Source of the DNA: Photobacterium atrarenae | GTDB taxonomy: Bacteria; Pseudomonadota; Gammaproteobacteria; Enterobacterales; Vibrionaceae | Direction of reading: 5' to 3' | Length of the DNA stretch: 64,000 nucleotides | Assembly (NCBI RefSeq): GCF_024380015.1 | Contig: NZ_CP101508.1 | Coordinates: 2,728,902-2,792,901 of the forward strand | Shown: positions 35,678 through 45,792 of the stretch, piece by piece | Layout: the number at the start of each line of letters is the position of its first letter | Numbering within the stretch: the first letter of the stretch is position 1 | Notes under the pieces: model-generated | The model's input: the letters and a program-made list of their open reading frames with translations, nothing else | What the model was told of the DNA's origin: nothing | The model's database searches: none | Position numbers and translations under genes: made by a program

Positions 35678-37346
35678 ATGGCTGAATACGTCTATACCAT
35701 GTCGCGCGTAGGCAAAATTGTCCCGCCTAAGCGCCAAATTCTGAAAGATATTTCCCTGAGCTTTTTCCCGGGCGCCAAGATCGGTGTTCTGGGCCTCAAC
35801 GGTGCCGGTAAATCTACCCTGCTGCGCATCATGGCCGGGATCGACACCGATATCGAAGGTGAAGCCCGTCCGCAACCGGGCCTGAACGTCGGCTACCTGC
35901 CGCAGGAGCCAGTGCTGGATGAAGAAAAAAACCGTCCGCGAAGTGGTGGAAGAAGCTGTGGGCGATGTGAAGCACGCCCTGACCCGCCTGGACGCCGTGT
36001 ATGCGGCCTACGCGGAGCCGGATGCAGACTTCGACGCCCTGGCCAAAGAGCAGGGCGAACTGGAAGCCCTGATTGCGGCCAAAGATGGTCATAACCTCGA
36101 AAACCAACTCGAGCGCGCGGCCGATGCCCTGCGTCTGCCGGAATGGGATGCGCAGATCAAACACCTGTCCGGTGGTGAGCGCCGCCGGGTGGCAATCTGC
36201 CGTCTGCTGCTGGAAAAACCAGACATGCTGCTGCTCGACGAACCAACCAACCACCTGGATGCCGAATCGGTGGCGTGGCTGGAGCGCTTCCTGGTCGACT
36301 ACACCGGCACCGTCGTCGCGATCACGCACGACCGTTACTTCCTTGATAACGCCGCCGGCTGGATCCTTGAGCTGGACCGTGGCGAAGGGATCCCGTGGGA
36401 AGGTAACTACACCTCATGGCTGGAGCAGAAAGATGCCCGTCTGCAGCAGGAAGCCTCCCAGGAGAAAGCCCGCCAGAAAACCATTGAGAAAGAGCTGGAA
36501 TGGGTTCGCCAGAATCCGAAAGGCCGTCAGGCGAAGTCGAAAGCCCGGATGGCGCGCTTCGAAGAGCTGAACAACACCGACCACCAGCGCCGGAACGAAA
36601 CCAACGAACTGTTCATCCCGCCGGGTGAGCGTCTGGGTGACAAGGTCATTGAAGTCAACAACCTGACCAAGTCGTTCGGCGACCGCGTCCTGATTGACGA
36701 TCTGTCATTCAGCGTGCCGAAAGGCGCGATTGTCGGCATCATCGGTGCCAACGGTGCCGGTAAGTCGACCCTGTTCAAGATGCTGAGCGGCACCGAGCAG
36801 CCGGACAGCGGCTCGATTGAGCTGGGCGAGACGGTGAAACTGGCCTCGGTTGATCAGTTCCGCGACAGCATGAACGACAACAACACAGTCTACCAGGAGA
36901 TCTCGGAAGGATCGGATATCATCCGCATCAACAACTTCGAGCTGCAATCCCGTGCGTACGTGTCACGCTTCAACTTCAAGGGCAGCGATCAGCAAAAACG
37001 CATCGGCGAGCTGTCCGGTGGTGAGCGTAACCGTGTCCACCTGGCGAAACTGCTCAAAGCCGGCGGCAACGTGCTGCTGCTCGATGAGCCAACCAACGAC
37101 CTGGACGTGGAAACCCTGCGTGCCCTGGAAGAAGCCCTGCTGGAGTTCCCGGGCTGTGCCATGGTGATCTCGCACGACCGTTGGTTCCTGGACCGGGTGG
37201 CGACTCACATCCTGGACTACCGCGACGAAGGTCAGGTGAACTTCTTCGAAGGCAACTACACCGAGTACTCGGACTGGCTGAAGAAGACGCTGGGCGCGCA
37301 AGCGGCCGAGCCGCACCGGATCAAGTACAAGCGCATTGCCAAGTAA
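35678..37346 (+). pseudogene. ettA: Energy-dependent translational throttle EttA, frameshifted
   Basis: ABC-F ATPase that binds the ribosomal E site and gates translation by energy state. The first frame (MAEYVYTMSRVGKIVPPKRQ, Walker A GLNGAGKST) runs to LPQEPVLDEEK and then leaves the family sequence. The rest (TVREVVEEAVGDVKHALTRLD ... KRIKYKRIAK type end) continues in another frame. Restoring the frame needs removal of one A from the seven-A run at 35925-35931 (GAAGAAAAAAACC). Both ABC domains, LSGGERRR/LSGGERNR signatures and Walker B LLLDEPTN are otherwise intact. It is a recent mutation or a homopolymer sequencing error. Confidence 0.9.
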
Positions 37347-37400
37347 CGGGGCACTTCCGTGACCGCCAGAGCGCAAGATCTGGCCTACAATGCTCAAGCA

Positions 37401-37426
37401 AGGGCTGCTTCGGCAGCCCTTTTTTG
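37401..37426 (+). terminator. Terminator behind ettA
   Basis: Stem AGGGCTGC / GCAGCCCT around TTCG, followed by T-run. Confidence 0.88.
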
Positions 37427-37563
37427 TGCCTGAGCTTTTTGTCCCATGTCGCTACCTTGCGACAGAATTGCGCCAGACCGGCATATTTTGTGCGCTACTT
37501 TATGGAGAAAAGTCTCAATATTGATTACACTTGAGCGATAAAAACATACAAGAAGTCCTGTTT

Positions 37564-37944
37564 ATGACCGAACGTCGCCACTTCATCCGCATCTTGTACC
37601 AGGCACAGGCTGAGCTTCAGCAAGGGACACGTGTCTGGACGGCAGAGGTGCGCGATTTGTCATTACAAGGGGTCCTGCTCACCTGCCCGTCCGACTGGGC
37701 ACCTGAAACCGACACGTCATCGGATCCAACCTACCGCGTGCGTTTCAACCTTCATGACAGCGACATCACCCTGACCATGGATACCCGGCTGATCCACCAC
37801 GACAGCCATTATCTGCGTATGCAGATCCAGCATTTTGATATCGACAGCGCCAGCCACCTCAGACGGCTCATCGAGCTCAATATCGGCAACGACAGCTTGC
37901 TCCTACGCGAGCTTGAACACCTGGCCGACTTGCAAAAACCGTAG
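37564..37944 (+). CDS. PilZ-domain cyclic-di-GMP receptor
   Basis: Single PilZ domain, 126 residues from MTERRHFIRILYQAQAEL. The c-di-GMP binding motifs RRHFIR (RxxxR type, residues 4-9) and DLSLQG (D/NxSxxG) are both present, so binding is expected. The output partner is not visible. An upstream in-frame ATG (37531) would add 11 residues without match. Confidence 0.85.
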   Translation: MTERRHFIRILYQAQAELQQGTRVWTAEVRDLSLQGVLLTCPSDWAPETDTSSDPTYRVRFNLHDSDITLTMDTRLIHHDSHYLRMQIQHFDIDSASHLRRLIELNIGNDSLLLRELEHLADLQKP

Positions 37945-38049
37945 GATCGACAAAGGCCGCAGAATCGACAACAGCATAAGATCGATCAAAGCCGGAGCGC
38001 GCTCCAAACCAAATACCGAATAAAAACAGAAAAAAAGCAACCATCAACC

Positions 38050-39075
38050 ATGTCCGACAACCATCGAACGTCCACCCCGACGCAGCGCGTTACTGCCCGG
38101 GACTGGCTGAGCCATTACAACAAACGCAATTTGATCCTCATTGCCAGCACCTTTCTGATCATGCTGGCCGCCGGCAGCTACAGCGTCTATCAGCTCTATC
38201 TGCAAAACCAGACCGCCAGCCAGCAACTGAACCAGCTCAACTCCCGCACCCAGGCGCTCATCGCCTCGCTGTCGGAAGAAAGTGCCGCCAACCAAAGCCT
38301 GACCGAGGAGCTGGCCGCCAAAAACACCGCCCTGAAAACCCTGACCCAGCGCATTGACGATGTCGAGACCATCCTCGGTCTGCAATCGGGCGATGGCGAA
38401 GAAATCCCGCTGGCCCAGCGGGTCAACAGTGCCGCCGTCAGCTCTGCGGTGCGGGGCACCCTGTTTCGCCTGCTGCCCAACGGCAGCCCGACACCGGGGA
38501 TCCGGATGTCTTCAGGCTTCGGCACCCGGGTCCACCCGGTCACCGGCAAACGCCGGCGCCACCGCGGCCTGGACTTTGCCGCCAACACCGGCACCCCCAT
38601 CTATGCCCCGGCAGACGGGGTGATCGAAGCAGTGCGCCCGAGCAAAAAAGGCTCCGGCAACTTCATCAAGCTCAACCACTCACTGGGCTTTGCCACCACC
38701 TATTCGCACCTGAGCCGATTCAACGTCAAGCGCGGCCAGTTCGTACGCAAGGGTGATTTGATCGGCTGGTCGGGCAATACCGGGCTTTCCACCGGACCGC
38801 ACCTGCACTATGAGATCCGCTTCCTCGGCCGGGCGCTGAACCCACGGCCATTTGTCGAATGGACGCCGGAGAGCTTCGATACCCTGTTCGAGAAAGAAAA
38901 AACCGTCCAGTGGGCCTCGCTGCTGGAGATGGTCAACACCATCGTCTCGATGCAGGTTCAGCTGACCCAGGCCCCGCTCCCGGCCCAGCCGCTCACCACC
39001 GCCAGCAACCAGGCGAGCAGCGAGGCACCAACGGGTCAGGCAGCCCCGGCCAGCACTGCGACCACGGTGCAATAG
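38050..39075 (+). CDS. M23-family peptidoglycan endopeptidase
   Basis: 341 residues: cytoplasmic basic N-terminus, one membrane helix at about 28-50 (LILIASTFLIMLAAGSYSV), a coiled coil (about 55-110) and a LytM/M23 domain with zinc ligands in HRGLDFA (HxxxD) and HLHYE (HxH). The Ala/Pro/Thr-rich tail is disordered. The architecture matches cell-wall hydrolases or their activators of the MepM/EnvC type; zinc ligands are intact, so catalysis is likely. Confidence 0.9.
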   Translation: MSDNHRTSTPTQRVTARDWLSHYNKRNLILIASTFLIMLAAGSYSVYQLYLQNQTASQQLNQLNSRTQALIASLSEESAANQSLTEELAAKNTALKTLTQRIDDVETILGLQSGDGEEIPLAQRVNSAAVSSAVRGTLFRLLPNGSPTPGIRMSSGFGTRVHPVTGKRRRHRGLDFAANTGTPIYAPADGVIEAVRPSKKGSGNFIKLNHSLGFATTYSHLSRFNVKRGQFVRKGDLIGWSGNTGLSTGPHLHYEIRFLGRALNPRPFVEWTPESFDTLFEKEKTVQWASLLEMVNTIVSMQVQLTQAPLPAQPLTTASNQASSEAPTGQAAPASTATTVQ

Positions 39076-39100
39076 CCTTAGCCGCCCAACAACCAGCCAT

Positions 39101-39130
39101 AAAAAACGAGAGCACCCGGCTCTCGTTTTG
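39101..39130. terminator. Bidirectional terminator between the M23 gene and radA
   Basis: Stem AACGAGAGC / GCTCTCGTT with flanking A- and T-runs between converging genes. Confidence 0.88.
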
Positions 39131-39159
39131 TTGTGTTCAGCGGCTATATCGTCACGGCA

Positions 39160-40545
39160 TTACATCGCAACCCGCTCAAAGGCTTCCAGCGCTTCTTTAA
39201 GATCTTCGACCGGAATAATTTCAATGCCGTTGATCTGGCGGCTGGCATTGGCTTTGGGCACGATGGCCCGGGTAAAGCCCTGCTTGGCCGCTTCGCGGAT
39301 CCGCTCCATTCCGTTGGCTGCCGGGCGGATATCGCCGTTCAGGCCCAGCTCACCGAATACCAGCACATCCTGCGGCAGGGGCGCATTCTTGAAGCTGGAG
39401 AAAATCGCCAGCAGCACCGCCATATCGGCGGAGGTCTCGTCAATCTTAATCCCGCCGACACAGTTCACAAAAATATCCATGTCCGACAGCATCACCCCGC
39501 CGTGGCGGGCCAGCACCGCGATTGACATCGCCAGCCGGTTGGAATCGTAGCCGACAGTCAGGCGGCGCGGGACTTCGGTCACCGAGCTGTTACACAGCGC
39601 CTGCACTTCCACCAGCAGCGGCCGGGTGCCTTCCCACAGCGTGGTACACACCGAGCCGGCATGGTTCTTGTTCGAGCGGCTGAGGAAAATCGCCGACGGG
39701 TTCTTGACCTGCTTCATCCCGGTTTCGGTCATCGCAAAGAAACAGGACTCGGAGTCGGCGCCGAAACGGTTCTTCGAGGTGCGCAGGACCCGGAACTTTT
39801 CATCGGCGGTCGAAGAGAGGGCAAACAGGCCGTCAACGATGTGGATCAGCTGCATCGGTCCGGCCACGTTGGAATCTTTGTTGATATGGCCAACGATGAC
39901 AAAGGTCACCCCTTCGGTCTTGGCAAAGCGGGTCAGCGCCGCAGCCGACTCCTTGACCTGGCTCGGGCTACCGGCGGCCGATTCGTTATGGGCCACGGTC
40001 ATGGTCTGGATCGAGTCAATGATCACAAAGTCGGCTTTCTGCTGGGTGACATGGTTGAGGATCTGCTCGACCGAGGTTTCCGCCACCACATTGATATTGT
40101 CGATATTCTGAGTTCCCAGCCGTTTAGCGCGCTGGGAGATTTGATGGATCGACTCTTCCCCCGAGACATATAAGGATGATTTGGTCGCAGCCACCGCGCC
40201 GATGCTTTGCAGCAGCAGGGTTGATTTACCCGCCCCCGGATCACCACACAGCAACAGCACCGAACCCGGCACGATGCCGCCGCCCAGCACCCGGTCGAGC
40301 TCAGAAATGCCGGAGGTAAAGCGCGGCACGTCTTTGCTTTCCACCTCGGACAGGCGCTGAACCTTGGTGGCCGTACCGGCATAACTGCTGGTCGCCGCCG
40401 GCGCGCCGCCGACCGCGGCCCGGGTTTTCGGGATCGTAAACTCCGTGATGGTATTCCAGGCGGCACAGGCGCTGCATTGCCCCTGCCAGCGGGGGAAATC
40501 GGCGCCACATTCACTACACACATATGCCCGCTTGGTTTTCGCCAT
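39160..40545 (-). CDS. radA: DNA repair protein RadA
   Basis: RecA-related branch-migration ATPase. 461 residues: N-terminal zinc finger (CSECGADFPRWQGQC, C-x2-C ... C-x2-C), Walker A GDPGAGKST, the RadA-specific KNRFG motif, and a C-terminal Lon-like domain (FGELGLNGDIRPAANG). Divergent from the PilZ gene that follows, as in V. cholerae. Confidence 0.97.
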   Translation of the reverse strand: MAKTKRAYVCSECGADFPRWQGQCSACAAWNTITEFTIPKTRAAVGGAPAATSSYAGTATKVQRLSEVESKDVPRFTSGISELDRVLGGGIVPGSVLLLCGDPGAGKSTLLLQSIGAVAATKSSLYVSGEESIHQISQRAKRLGTQNIDNINVVAETSVEQILNHVTQQKADFVIIDSIQTMTVAHNESAAGSPSQVKESAAALTRFAKTEGVTFVIVGHINKDSNVAGPMQLIHIVDGLFALSSTADEKFRVLRTSKNRFGADSESCFFAMTETGMKQVKNPSAIFLSRSNKNHAGSVCTTLWEGTRPLLVEVQALCNSSVTEVPRRLTVGYDSNRLAMSIAVLARHGGVMLSDMDIFVNCVGGIKIDETSADMAVLLAIFSSFKNAPLPQDVLVFGELGLNGDIRPAANGMERIREAAKQGFTRAIVPKANASRQINGIEIIPVEDLKEALEAFERVAM

Positions 40546-40693
40546 GTCTCACCTATCTTTTGTCTTATTTTCCAGCCAATTATTGACCGAATACACATTA
40601 AAAACAGCGCAACCGCATAAATATGACCACTGCGCTAAACTTTTGCTGCAAAATGCAGATAATAACGGAAGGACTCCCATATCAAAAAGCGCT

Positions 40694-43048
40694 ATGTTGC
40701 CGGATACTCAAAAAGGACTCATTGAACAGCTCATCCCCGTCTACGACAGTGAAGATTTCGATGACGTCTTCCAGATGATGACACAGGATGCCAGCGGCCC
40801 GGTGAAACTCCAGATCAAAATGGAGCTGAACCGGATCATGGCTCCCTGCTACCAGATCGTCGATCTCCGGGGCCGGGTCAACGGCGAATGCCGCCCCTAT
40901 GAACTCAACGGCCTGGTGCACTGGCTCGATGATGTCGCCCTCAATACCTATCACAAACGGATCAAGATCTTCGGCGGCAAGTACCGGGTCGGGCTCTATG
41001 AAGCCCTGATGAACACCCGCAACAACTTCCGGGTATTGCACCAGCAACAAAAACAAACCACCGTGACCGAAGCCAGCGCCCCGCAGCGTGATACCCAGTT
41101 TGACGCCACGCTGATCCGCTTCGGCCACTATCTGACCCGGCAGGAAAACCGGCTGCGAATGAGCACCCCGGTCAACCTGACCCTGCCGTTCAATCAGCAT
41201 GTACACGGCACCACGTCCGATCTGTCCTATTCCGGCGCCAAGTTTAAAGTCCCGTCCGCGTTTAAATATGGCCTGGGGCAAACCATCAAGGCCACCTTCC
41301 CCAAGCTGGCGGAAGACTATCGCGACAAGCGCCTGAACCAGGAAACCGAATACCGGATTGTCGGCATCGACGACAGCAAGGACAACGACAGCTTCCGCTG
41401 GCTGCGCCTGAAACGGATCAGCGACAATATTGCGATCCGCGAAGCCATTGACCGCAGCCAGCGCACCCCGCAGCAACGGGTGCGGAAAAATTACGACGAC
41501 AAGGTGATCCAGGTTCGCACCAAGGGCTATGAACATTGCTATCTCAAGCATACCACCAGCATGCCAATGTTCTTTGCCGGCGATCAGCTCAAGTACTGCC
41601 TGCTGACCAACCATAACCGTCATATCTGGGACAACTGGCACGATGAGCGCAACCAGCCGGTGATCAACCACCTGCTGTCGAAAGAGCGGATGGCGACGCT
41701 GGGCAAGCCCGGGCTTAAGCAATGCAGCACGCTGATTTACAGCTTCTGCCATGAGCACGACAACAAGAGCTACTACTACTCCGCTGCTCTGCCGGAGCTG
41801 ACCAAAGAGCAGCGCAGCCTGTTCTGGCATGTCGGCGCGGCGCGCAAAAGCTGGCGGGTGAGCCGCCTGACCATTCAGCCGATCGAGCCAGAGGATCTGG
41901 CGCGGTTGCAGGAAATTGCCCCGGACATGTATGAGCAGCTCAACAAGCTGACCCATATCGGGATTTTGCAGGATCTGACCAACGAGCACGCCCAGCCGGA
42001 CTACCGCCTGGCGGTGAAGCCCAAACTGCCGGGCCGGACGCTGCAGAGCTTCCGCCACCCGCGCAACCCGGTAGCTACTGCCAAAGCGATTTTCTTTGAT
42101 CCCAAACCGCAGCGCAGCGAATCGCGCTTTAAGTTCGAGACCAAGGTATTGCTGCAGCACCAGACGCAGCCGCCGGTCGAGGGCACCAGTGTCGACCTGT
42201 CGATCCACGGCCTGAACCTCAATCTCAGCTACCCCTTGCCGATCAAGCGGGGCGATAATGTCTCGATCACCTTTGAGGATCTGCAAAAGCGGGATAAGAA
42301 AGCGCCGCTGAGCCAGATCCCCTATACCGTGGTGCGGGTCAGCCCGGATTTTACCAATATCCAGATGACCACGGGCAGCGGTGCGATTGCGATGAAAGGA
42401 GAGCAATACCTGCGCCGCCTGATCCAGCAAAATGAGCAAGCGCTGCCGGTGGTGGCCGAGCGACTCCCCAAAGGAGAGCTATTACTGGCGATGCACCAGA
42501 TGCTGCTGACGCGGCTCAATACGATCCCGTATTTCACCGAAAAAGAAAACCACAAAGTCAAGCTCAAGGCGTTTGGCTGCAACTTCCCGATCCCGGCCCT
42601 GCCCAAGCTGTTTAACCAGGTCGCCGGCGGCGCCCTCTTCTCGCTGGAGCCGATCTTCAAAAACCGCCTCAACCGAATGCTGGCAGAGCCGATGCGCCCG
42701 GTCGAGATCCGCAAGCCCTACATCCATGAACTGTACCTGTGGATCGAGCGCAACGGCGATCAGCCCCCCCGGATTGAAAGCCGGCTGATTGACGAGTTTG
42801 ATAGCATTGAGGAGCGGATCCAGTTCATCAAGCAAGCACGGCGAAAAGGCGAGTTTATGGCGCTGCGGGTGACCGCCGTGCCGGTGTTAGAGCCGATGAC
42901 CGCCCTGAGCGGCATGGAGCTCAGCGAGCTGGCCCGGATGACCCTGCACCGGGCCCGGACCCTGGAGAACGAGTTCACCTCACTGATCGGCTGCGGTGAG
43001 ATTTATGACATCACCGACGAGGTCCTGATCCGGCTTGAGCTGACCTAG
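40694..43048 (+). CDS. Two-PilZ-domain protein, PlzC-like
   Basis: 784 residues from the ATG at 40694. Two PilZ-type regions are visible: ENRLRMSTPVNLTLPF with TSDLSYSGAKF (about 155-185) and SESRFKFETKVLLQ with SVDLSIHGLNLNL (about 478-515); both keep the D-x-S-x-x-G motif. The neighbourhood (radA on one side, serB on the other) is that of V. cholerae PlzC. Start uncertain: the best ribosome binding site (GGAAGG at 40669) is too far from this ATG and would suit a non-ATG start about 18 bases upstream. Confidence 0.8.
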   Translation: MLPDTQKGLIEQLIPVYDSEDFDDVFQMMTQDASGPVKLQIKMELNRIMAPCYQIVDLRGRVNGECRPYELNGLVHWLDDVALNTYHKRIKIFGGKYRVGLYEALMNTRNNFRVLHQQQKQTTVTEASAPQRDTQFDATLIRFGHYLTRQENRLRMSTPVNLTLPFNQHVHGTTSDLSYSGAKFKVPSAFKYGLGQTIKATFPKLAEDYRDKRLNQETEYRIVGIDDSKDNDSFRWLRLKRISDNIAIREAIDRSQRTPQQRVRKNYDDKVIQVRTKGYEHCYLKHTTSMPMFFAGDQLKYCLLTNHNRHIWDNWHDERNQPVINHLLSKERMATLGKPGLKQCSTLIYSFCHEHDNKSYYYSAALPELTKEQRSLFWHVGAARKSWRVSRLTIQPIEPEDLARLQEIAPDMYEQLNKLTHIGILQDLTNEHAQPDYRLAVKPKLPGRTLQSFRHPRNPVATAKAIFFDPKPQRSESRFKFETKVLLQHQTQPPVEGTSVDLSIHGLNLNLSYPLPIKRGDNVSITFEDLQKRDKKAPLSQIPYTVVRVSPDFTNIQMTTGSGAIAMKGEQYLRRLIQQNEQALPVVAERLPKGELLLAMHQMLLTRLNTIPYFTEKENHKVKLKAFGCNFPIPALPKLFNQVAGGALFSLEPIFKNRLNRMLAEPMRPVEIRKPYIHELYLWIERNGDQPPRIESRLIDEFDSIEERIQFIKQARRKGEFMALRVTAVPVLEPMTALSGMELSELARMTLHRARTLENEFTSLIGCGEIYDITDEVLIRLELT

Positions 43049-43111
43049 CCTTTAATGGTGAAGACGCCACGGCGGGAAAGCGCATGCACGCCATCAATGG
43101 CCTGATATCAC

Positions 43112-43147
43112 AAAAACAGCGAGCGGTCTCCCGCTCGCTGTTTTTTA
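43112..43147. terminator. Bidirectional terminator between the PilZ gene and serB
   Basis: Long stem AAAAACAGCGAGCGG / CCGCTCGCTGTTTTT with loop TCTC, between converging genes. Confidence 0.9.
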
Positions 43148-43203
43148 GTTTCGATATCACCTACCTGCCTGCCTCACATCAGGCAGCACCAGGCAATCAG
43201 TGG

Positions 43204-44163
43204 TTACCAGCTGATCCCCTGCGGCACCAGCGACGCGGACAGAATACACATCACCCCGCCCAAATCAGCATGGCGGATCGCACTCGGCGCTTCTGCCTGA
43301 ACCTTCGGCTTGGCGTGGTAGGCAATCCCCAGCCCGGCGGCTTTGATCATCAGCAAATCGTTCGCACCGTCGCCAATGGCGACCGTGTTGTGCGGTGCGA
43401 CATCATATTCCTCCGCCAGCTGATTGAGAACATCCGCTTTAACCTGAGCATCAACAACCTCACCCAGCACCTGGCCGGTCAGCTTGCCATCAACAATCTC
43501 CAGGGTATTGGAGCAGGCATAGTCCAGCGCCAGCGTCTCTTTGAGGTGATCAGAGAAATAGGTAAAGCCGCCGGAGGCAATGGCCACTTTCCAGCCGTAA
43601 TGTTGCAAGGTTCTGACCAGCTCCGGCAGCCCCGGCATCAGCGGCAGCTCAGCACGGACCGATTCCAGAATCGCCGCATCGGCCCCGGCCAGTGCAGCCA
43701 CCCGCTGGCGCAGGCTCTGCTCAAAGTCCAGCTCGCCCAGCATCGCCCGCTCAGTCACGGCGGCCACCTGCTCTCCGACCCCGGCCAACACCGCAATTTC
43801 ATCAATACATTCAATCTCGATCGCGGTGGAGTCCATGTCCATCACCACCACCCCCGGCTCCGACAGATCCGGCAAATCCCGGGTATCGGCAAAATCGAGC
43901 TTATAATGAGTCAAGGCTCCGATCAGCGGTGCCGACAACGGATCGTCGAGCAGTAGCGCATCGTACGGTCCCACCTTCCAGGCCGCGACCACCTGCAACG
44001 GCTCCCCCAGCTGCGCGTCGATCAAGTCGAGCAGCTCAGCAGTGATCCGGTGGCCGTACACCAGAGTATGGGCGCGCTGACGGGCCAGGTTGGAGGCGGT
44101 CACAACTTGCGGGAACTGGGTATGCAGTGTGGTATGTTTTTTAACTGTAAGCACTTGGGACAT
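43204..44163 (-). CDS. serB: Phosphoserine phosphatase SerB
   Basis: Last step of serine synthesis. 319 residues; HAD-family motif DMDSTAIEIECIDEIA (nucleophile Asp in DMDST), motif II region VAIASGGFTYFS, and DGANDLLMIKAAGLGIAYHAKP near the C-terminus. The N-terminal about 100 residues are an ACT-like extension as in gammaproteobacterial SerB. Divergent from ytjB. Confidence 0.97.
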   Translation of the reverse strand: MSQVLTVKKHTTLHTQFPQVVTASNLARQRAHTLVYGHRITAELLDLIDAQLGEPLQVVAAWKVGPYDALLLDDPLSAPLIGALTHYKLDFADTRDLPDLSEPGVVVMDMDSTAIEIECIDEIAVLAGVGEQVAAVTERAMLGELDFEQSLRQRVAALAGADAAILESVRAELPLMPGLPELVRTLQHYGWKVAIASGGFTYFSDHLKETLALDYACSNTLEIVDGKLTGQVLGEVVDAQVKADVLNQLAEEYDVAPHNTVAIGDGANDLLMIKAAGLGIAYHAKPKVQAEAPSAIRHADLGGVMCILSASLVPQGISW

Positions 44164-44258
44164 CCATGTTTGAGATTCACTGCTATCAAAGTACCCTATT
44201 GCAATTTATCAGGGCAAGTCCCAATATGACATTCGGTTAAGGTTCCATAGACACTGTT

Positions 44259-44873
44259 ATGATGATTCTGAAAAAAATGCGCCTGCGGCGTATCTGGCAG
44301 CTGCTGGTGCTGATCGTCAGCCTGGGTGGCCTGGTCACGATGCTCGAGTATGGCGCCGATCTCAACCTGCGTAACTATCGCGCCCTGAGCGATCAGACCC
44401 AGACCCTCTCGCGCATGGTTGTCCGCCAGGCCGCAGCAACGGCTGCCCAGGATATGCTGGACAACGATCAGAACAAGTTGCAGGCACTGGTCCAGCGCCT
44501 GTCCCAGGAGCCCTTGATCCTGGATGCCAGCATCTACGATTTGGAAGGGGTCACCGTGGCCAAGACCGAAGAAGCCATGCCGCTGGAGCAGGTGACCGGG
44601 ATCGCCACGCCGCTGTCGGTGGCCAGCATCGGCCGCCAGCAGGTGGTTGAGCCGATCATGGCGGAGGATCAAGTCGTTGGTTTTGTCCGCATCACCTTAG
44701 AGCAGGGTCGGTTGCTGGAAAAAGCCGCCAGCCAGGTCGAGTATATGACCAACACCGTCCGCGGGCTGATCTTAGCCGCGCTGATGATTGGCTTCCTGCT
44801 GGCCTATACCTTCGGTCGCCGCAAGGACATCTGGCACTTCCCGTTCCTGCTCACCTCGAACAAGCAGGACTGA
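44259..44873 (+). CDS. ytjB: YtjB/Smp-family membrane protein
   Basis: 204 residues with two membrane segments (about 12-30 and 167-186) and a periplasmic domain between, the layout of E. coli YtjB (Smp), which is also the divergent neighbour of serB. Biochemical role unknown. Starts MMILKKMRLRRIWQLL; a second ATG follows directly. Confidence 0.85.
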   Translation: MMILKKMRLRRIWQLLVLIVSLGGLVTMLEYGADLNLRNYRALSDQTQTLSRMVVRQAAATAAQDMLDNDQNKLQALVQRLSQEPLILDASIYDLEGVTVAKTEEAMPLEQVTGIATPLSVASIGRQQVVEPIMAEDQVVGFVRITLEQGRLLEKAASQVEYMTNTVRGLILAALMIGFLLAYTFGRRKDIWHFPFLLTSNKQD

Positions 44874-44902
44874 GCCCGAGCCCAATTTCGGCCCCACAAC
44901 CC

Positions 44903-44933
44903 AAAAGGGCTTGCCATCCGGCAAGCCCTTTTT
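44903..44933. terminator. Bidirectional terminator between ytjB and deoD
   Basis: Stem AAAAGGGCTTGCC / GGCAAGCCCTTTT with loop ATCC. Confidence 0.9.
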
Positions 44934-44958
44934 CAATCACCATCTCTGTTTCGCGCAG

Positions 44959-45684
44959 TTACGCTTCTTCCGCGTCACCCAGCAGGACAGATTCTAGCGC
45001 GATTTCAATCATCTCGTTGAAGGTCAGCTGACGCTCTTCAGAGGTGGTCGCTTCGCCGCGCAGGATGTGATCCGATACGGTACAGATGGTCAGTGCCTTG
45101 GCACCGAACTCTGCTGCCAGGCCGTAGATCCCAGCCGCTTCCATTTCAACACCCAGGATGCCGTACTGCTTCATGGTTTGGAAGAACTCGAAATCCGGGT
45201 TGTAGAACAGATCGGCAGAGAACAGGTTGCCAACTTTGACATCGATCCCCTTGGCTTTGGCCGCTGCAGCCGCGTTTTTCACCATGTCGAAATCAGCCAG
45301 GGCCGCGAAGTCGTGATCGCCGAAACGGATCCGGTTCACTTTCGAGTCAGTCGAGGCACCCATGCCGATCACGACATCACGCAGGTTCACATCGTCACGC
45401 ACCGCGCCGCAACTGCCGACACGGATGATTTTCTTCACCCCGTAGTCTTTCACCAGCTCAGTACCGTAGATCGAGCACGACGGGATCCCCATGCCGTGAC
45501 CCATGACGGAAATACGACGGCCTTTGTACGTGCCGGTATAACCGAACATGTTACGCACGTTGCAGACTTCTTTTGCATCGTCGAGGAAGGTTTCCGCAAT
45601 GTACTTGGCACGCAGCGGATCGCCCGGCATCAGGACAACGTCAGCAAAATCACCTTTTTCAGCATTAATGTGAGGAGTAGCCAT
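44959..45684 (-). CDS. deoD: Purine nucleoside phosphorylase DeoD
   Basis: Cleaves purine (deoxy)nucleosides with phosphate. 241 residues, start [27 protein letters not shown]; conserved [24 protein letters not shown] and TVSDHI segments. Last gene of deoC-deoA-deoB-deoD on the minus strand, 108 bases after deoB. Confidence 0.97.
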   Translation of the reverse strand: MATPHINAEKGDFADVVLMPGDPLRAKYIAETFLDDAKEVCNVRNMFGYTGTYKGRRISVMGHGMGIPSCSIYGTELVKDYGVKKIIRVGSCGAVRDDVNLRDVVIGMGASTDSKVNRIRFGDHDFAALADFDMVKNAAAAAKAKGIDVKVGNLFSADLFYNPDFEFFQTMKQYGILGVEMEAAGIYGLAAEFGAKALTICTVSDHILRGEATTSEERQLTFNEMIEIALESVLLGDAEEA

Positions 45685-45792
45685 AGTTTATTCCTTACTG
45701 TTATCTGTCGAACATTGAAAATTCAACATCAAGTTGCAATCGAAAGTCCTGTTTCGAAGGATAGACGCCCCCCGAAACAGCGACCGGCAGCG

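Noticed and set aside
35919..35940. Programmed frameshift to explain the split ettA
   Set aside because: GA-A-AAA-AAC is a slippery heptamer for a -1 shift, but joining the two frames needs +1 (or -2); a -1 shift leads to a stop. Mutation or sequencing error is the simpler reading.
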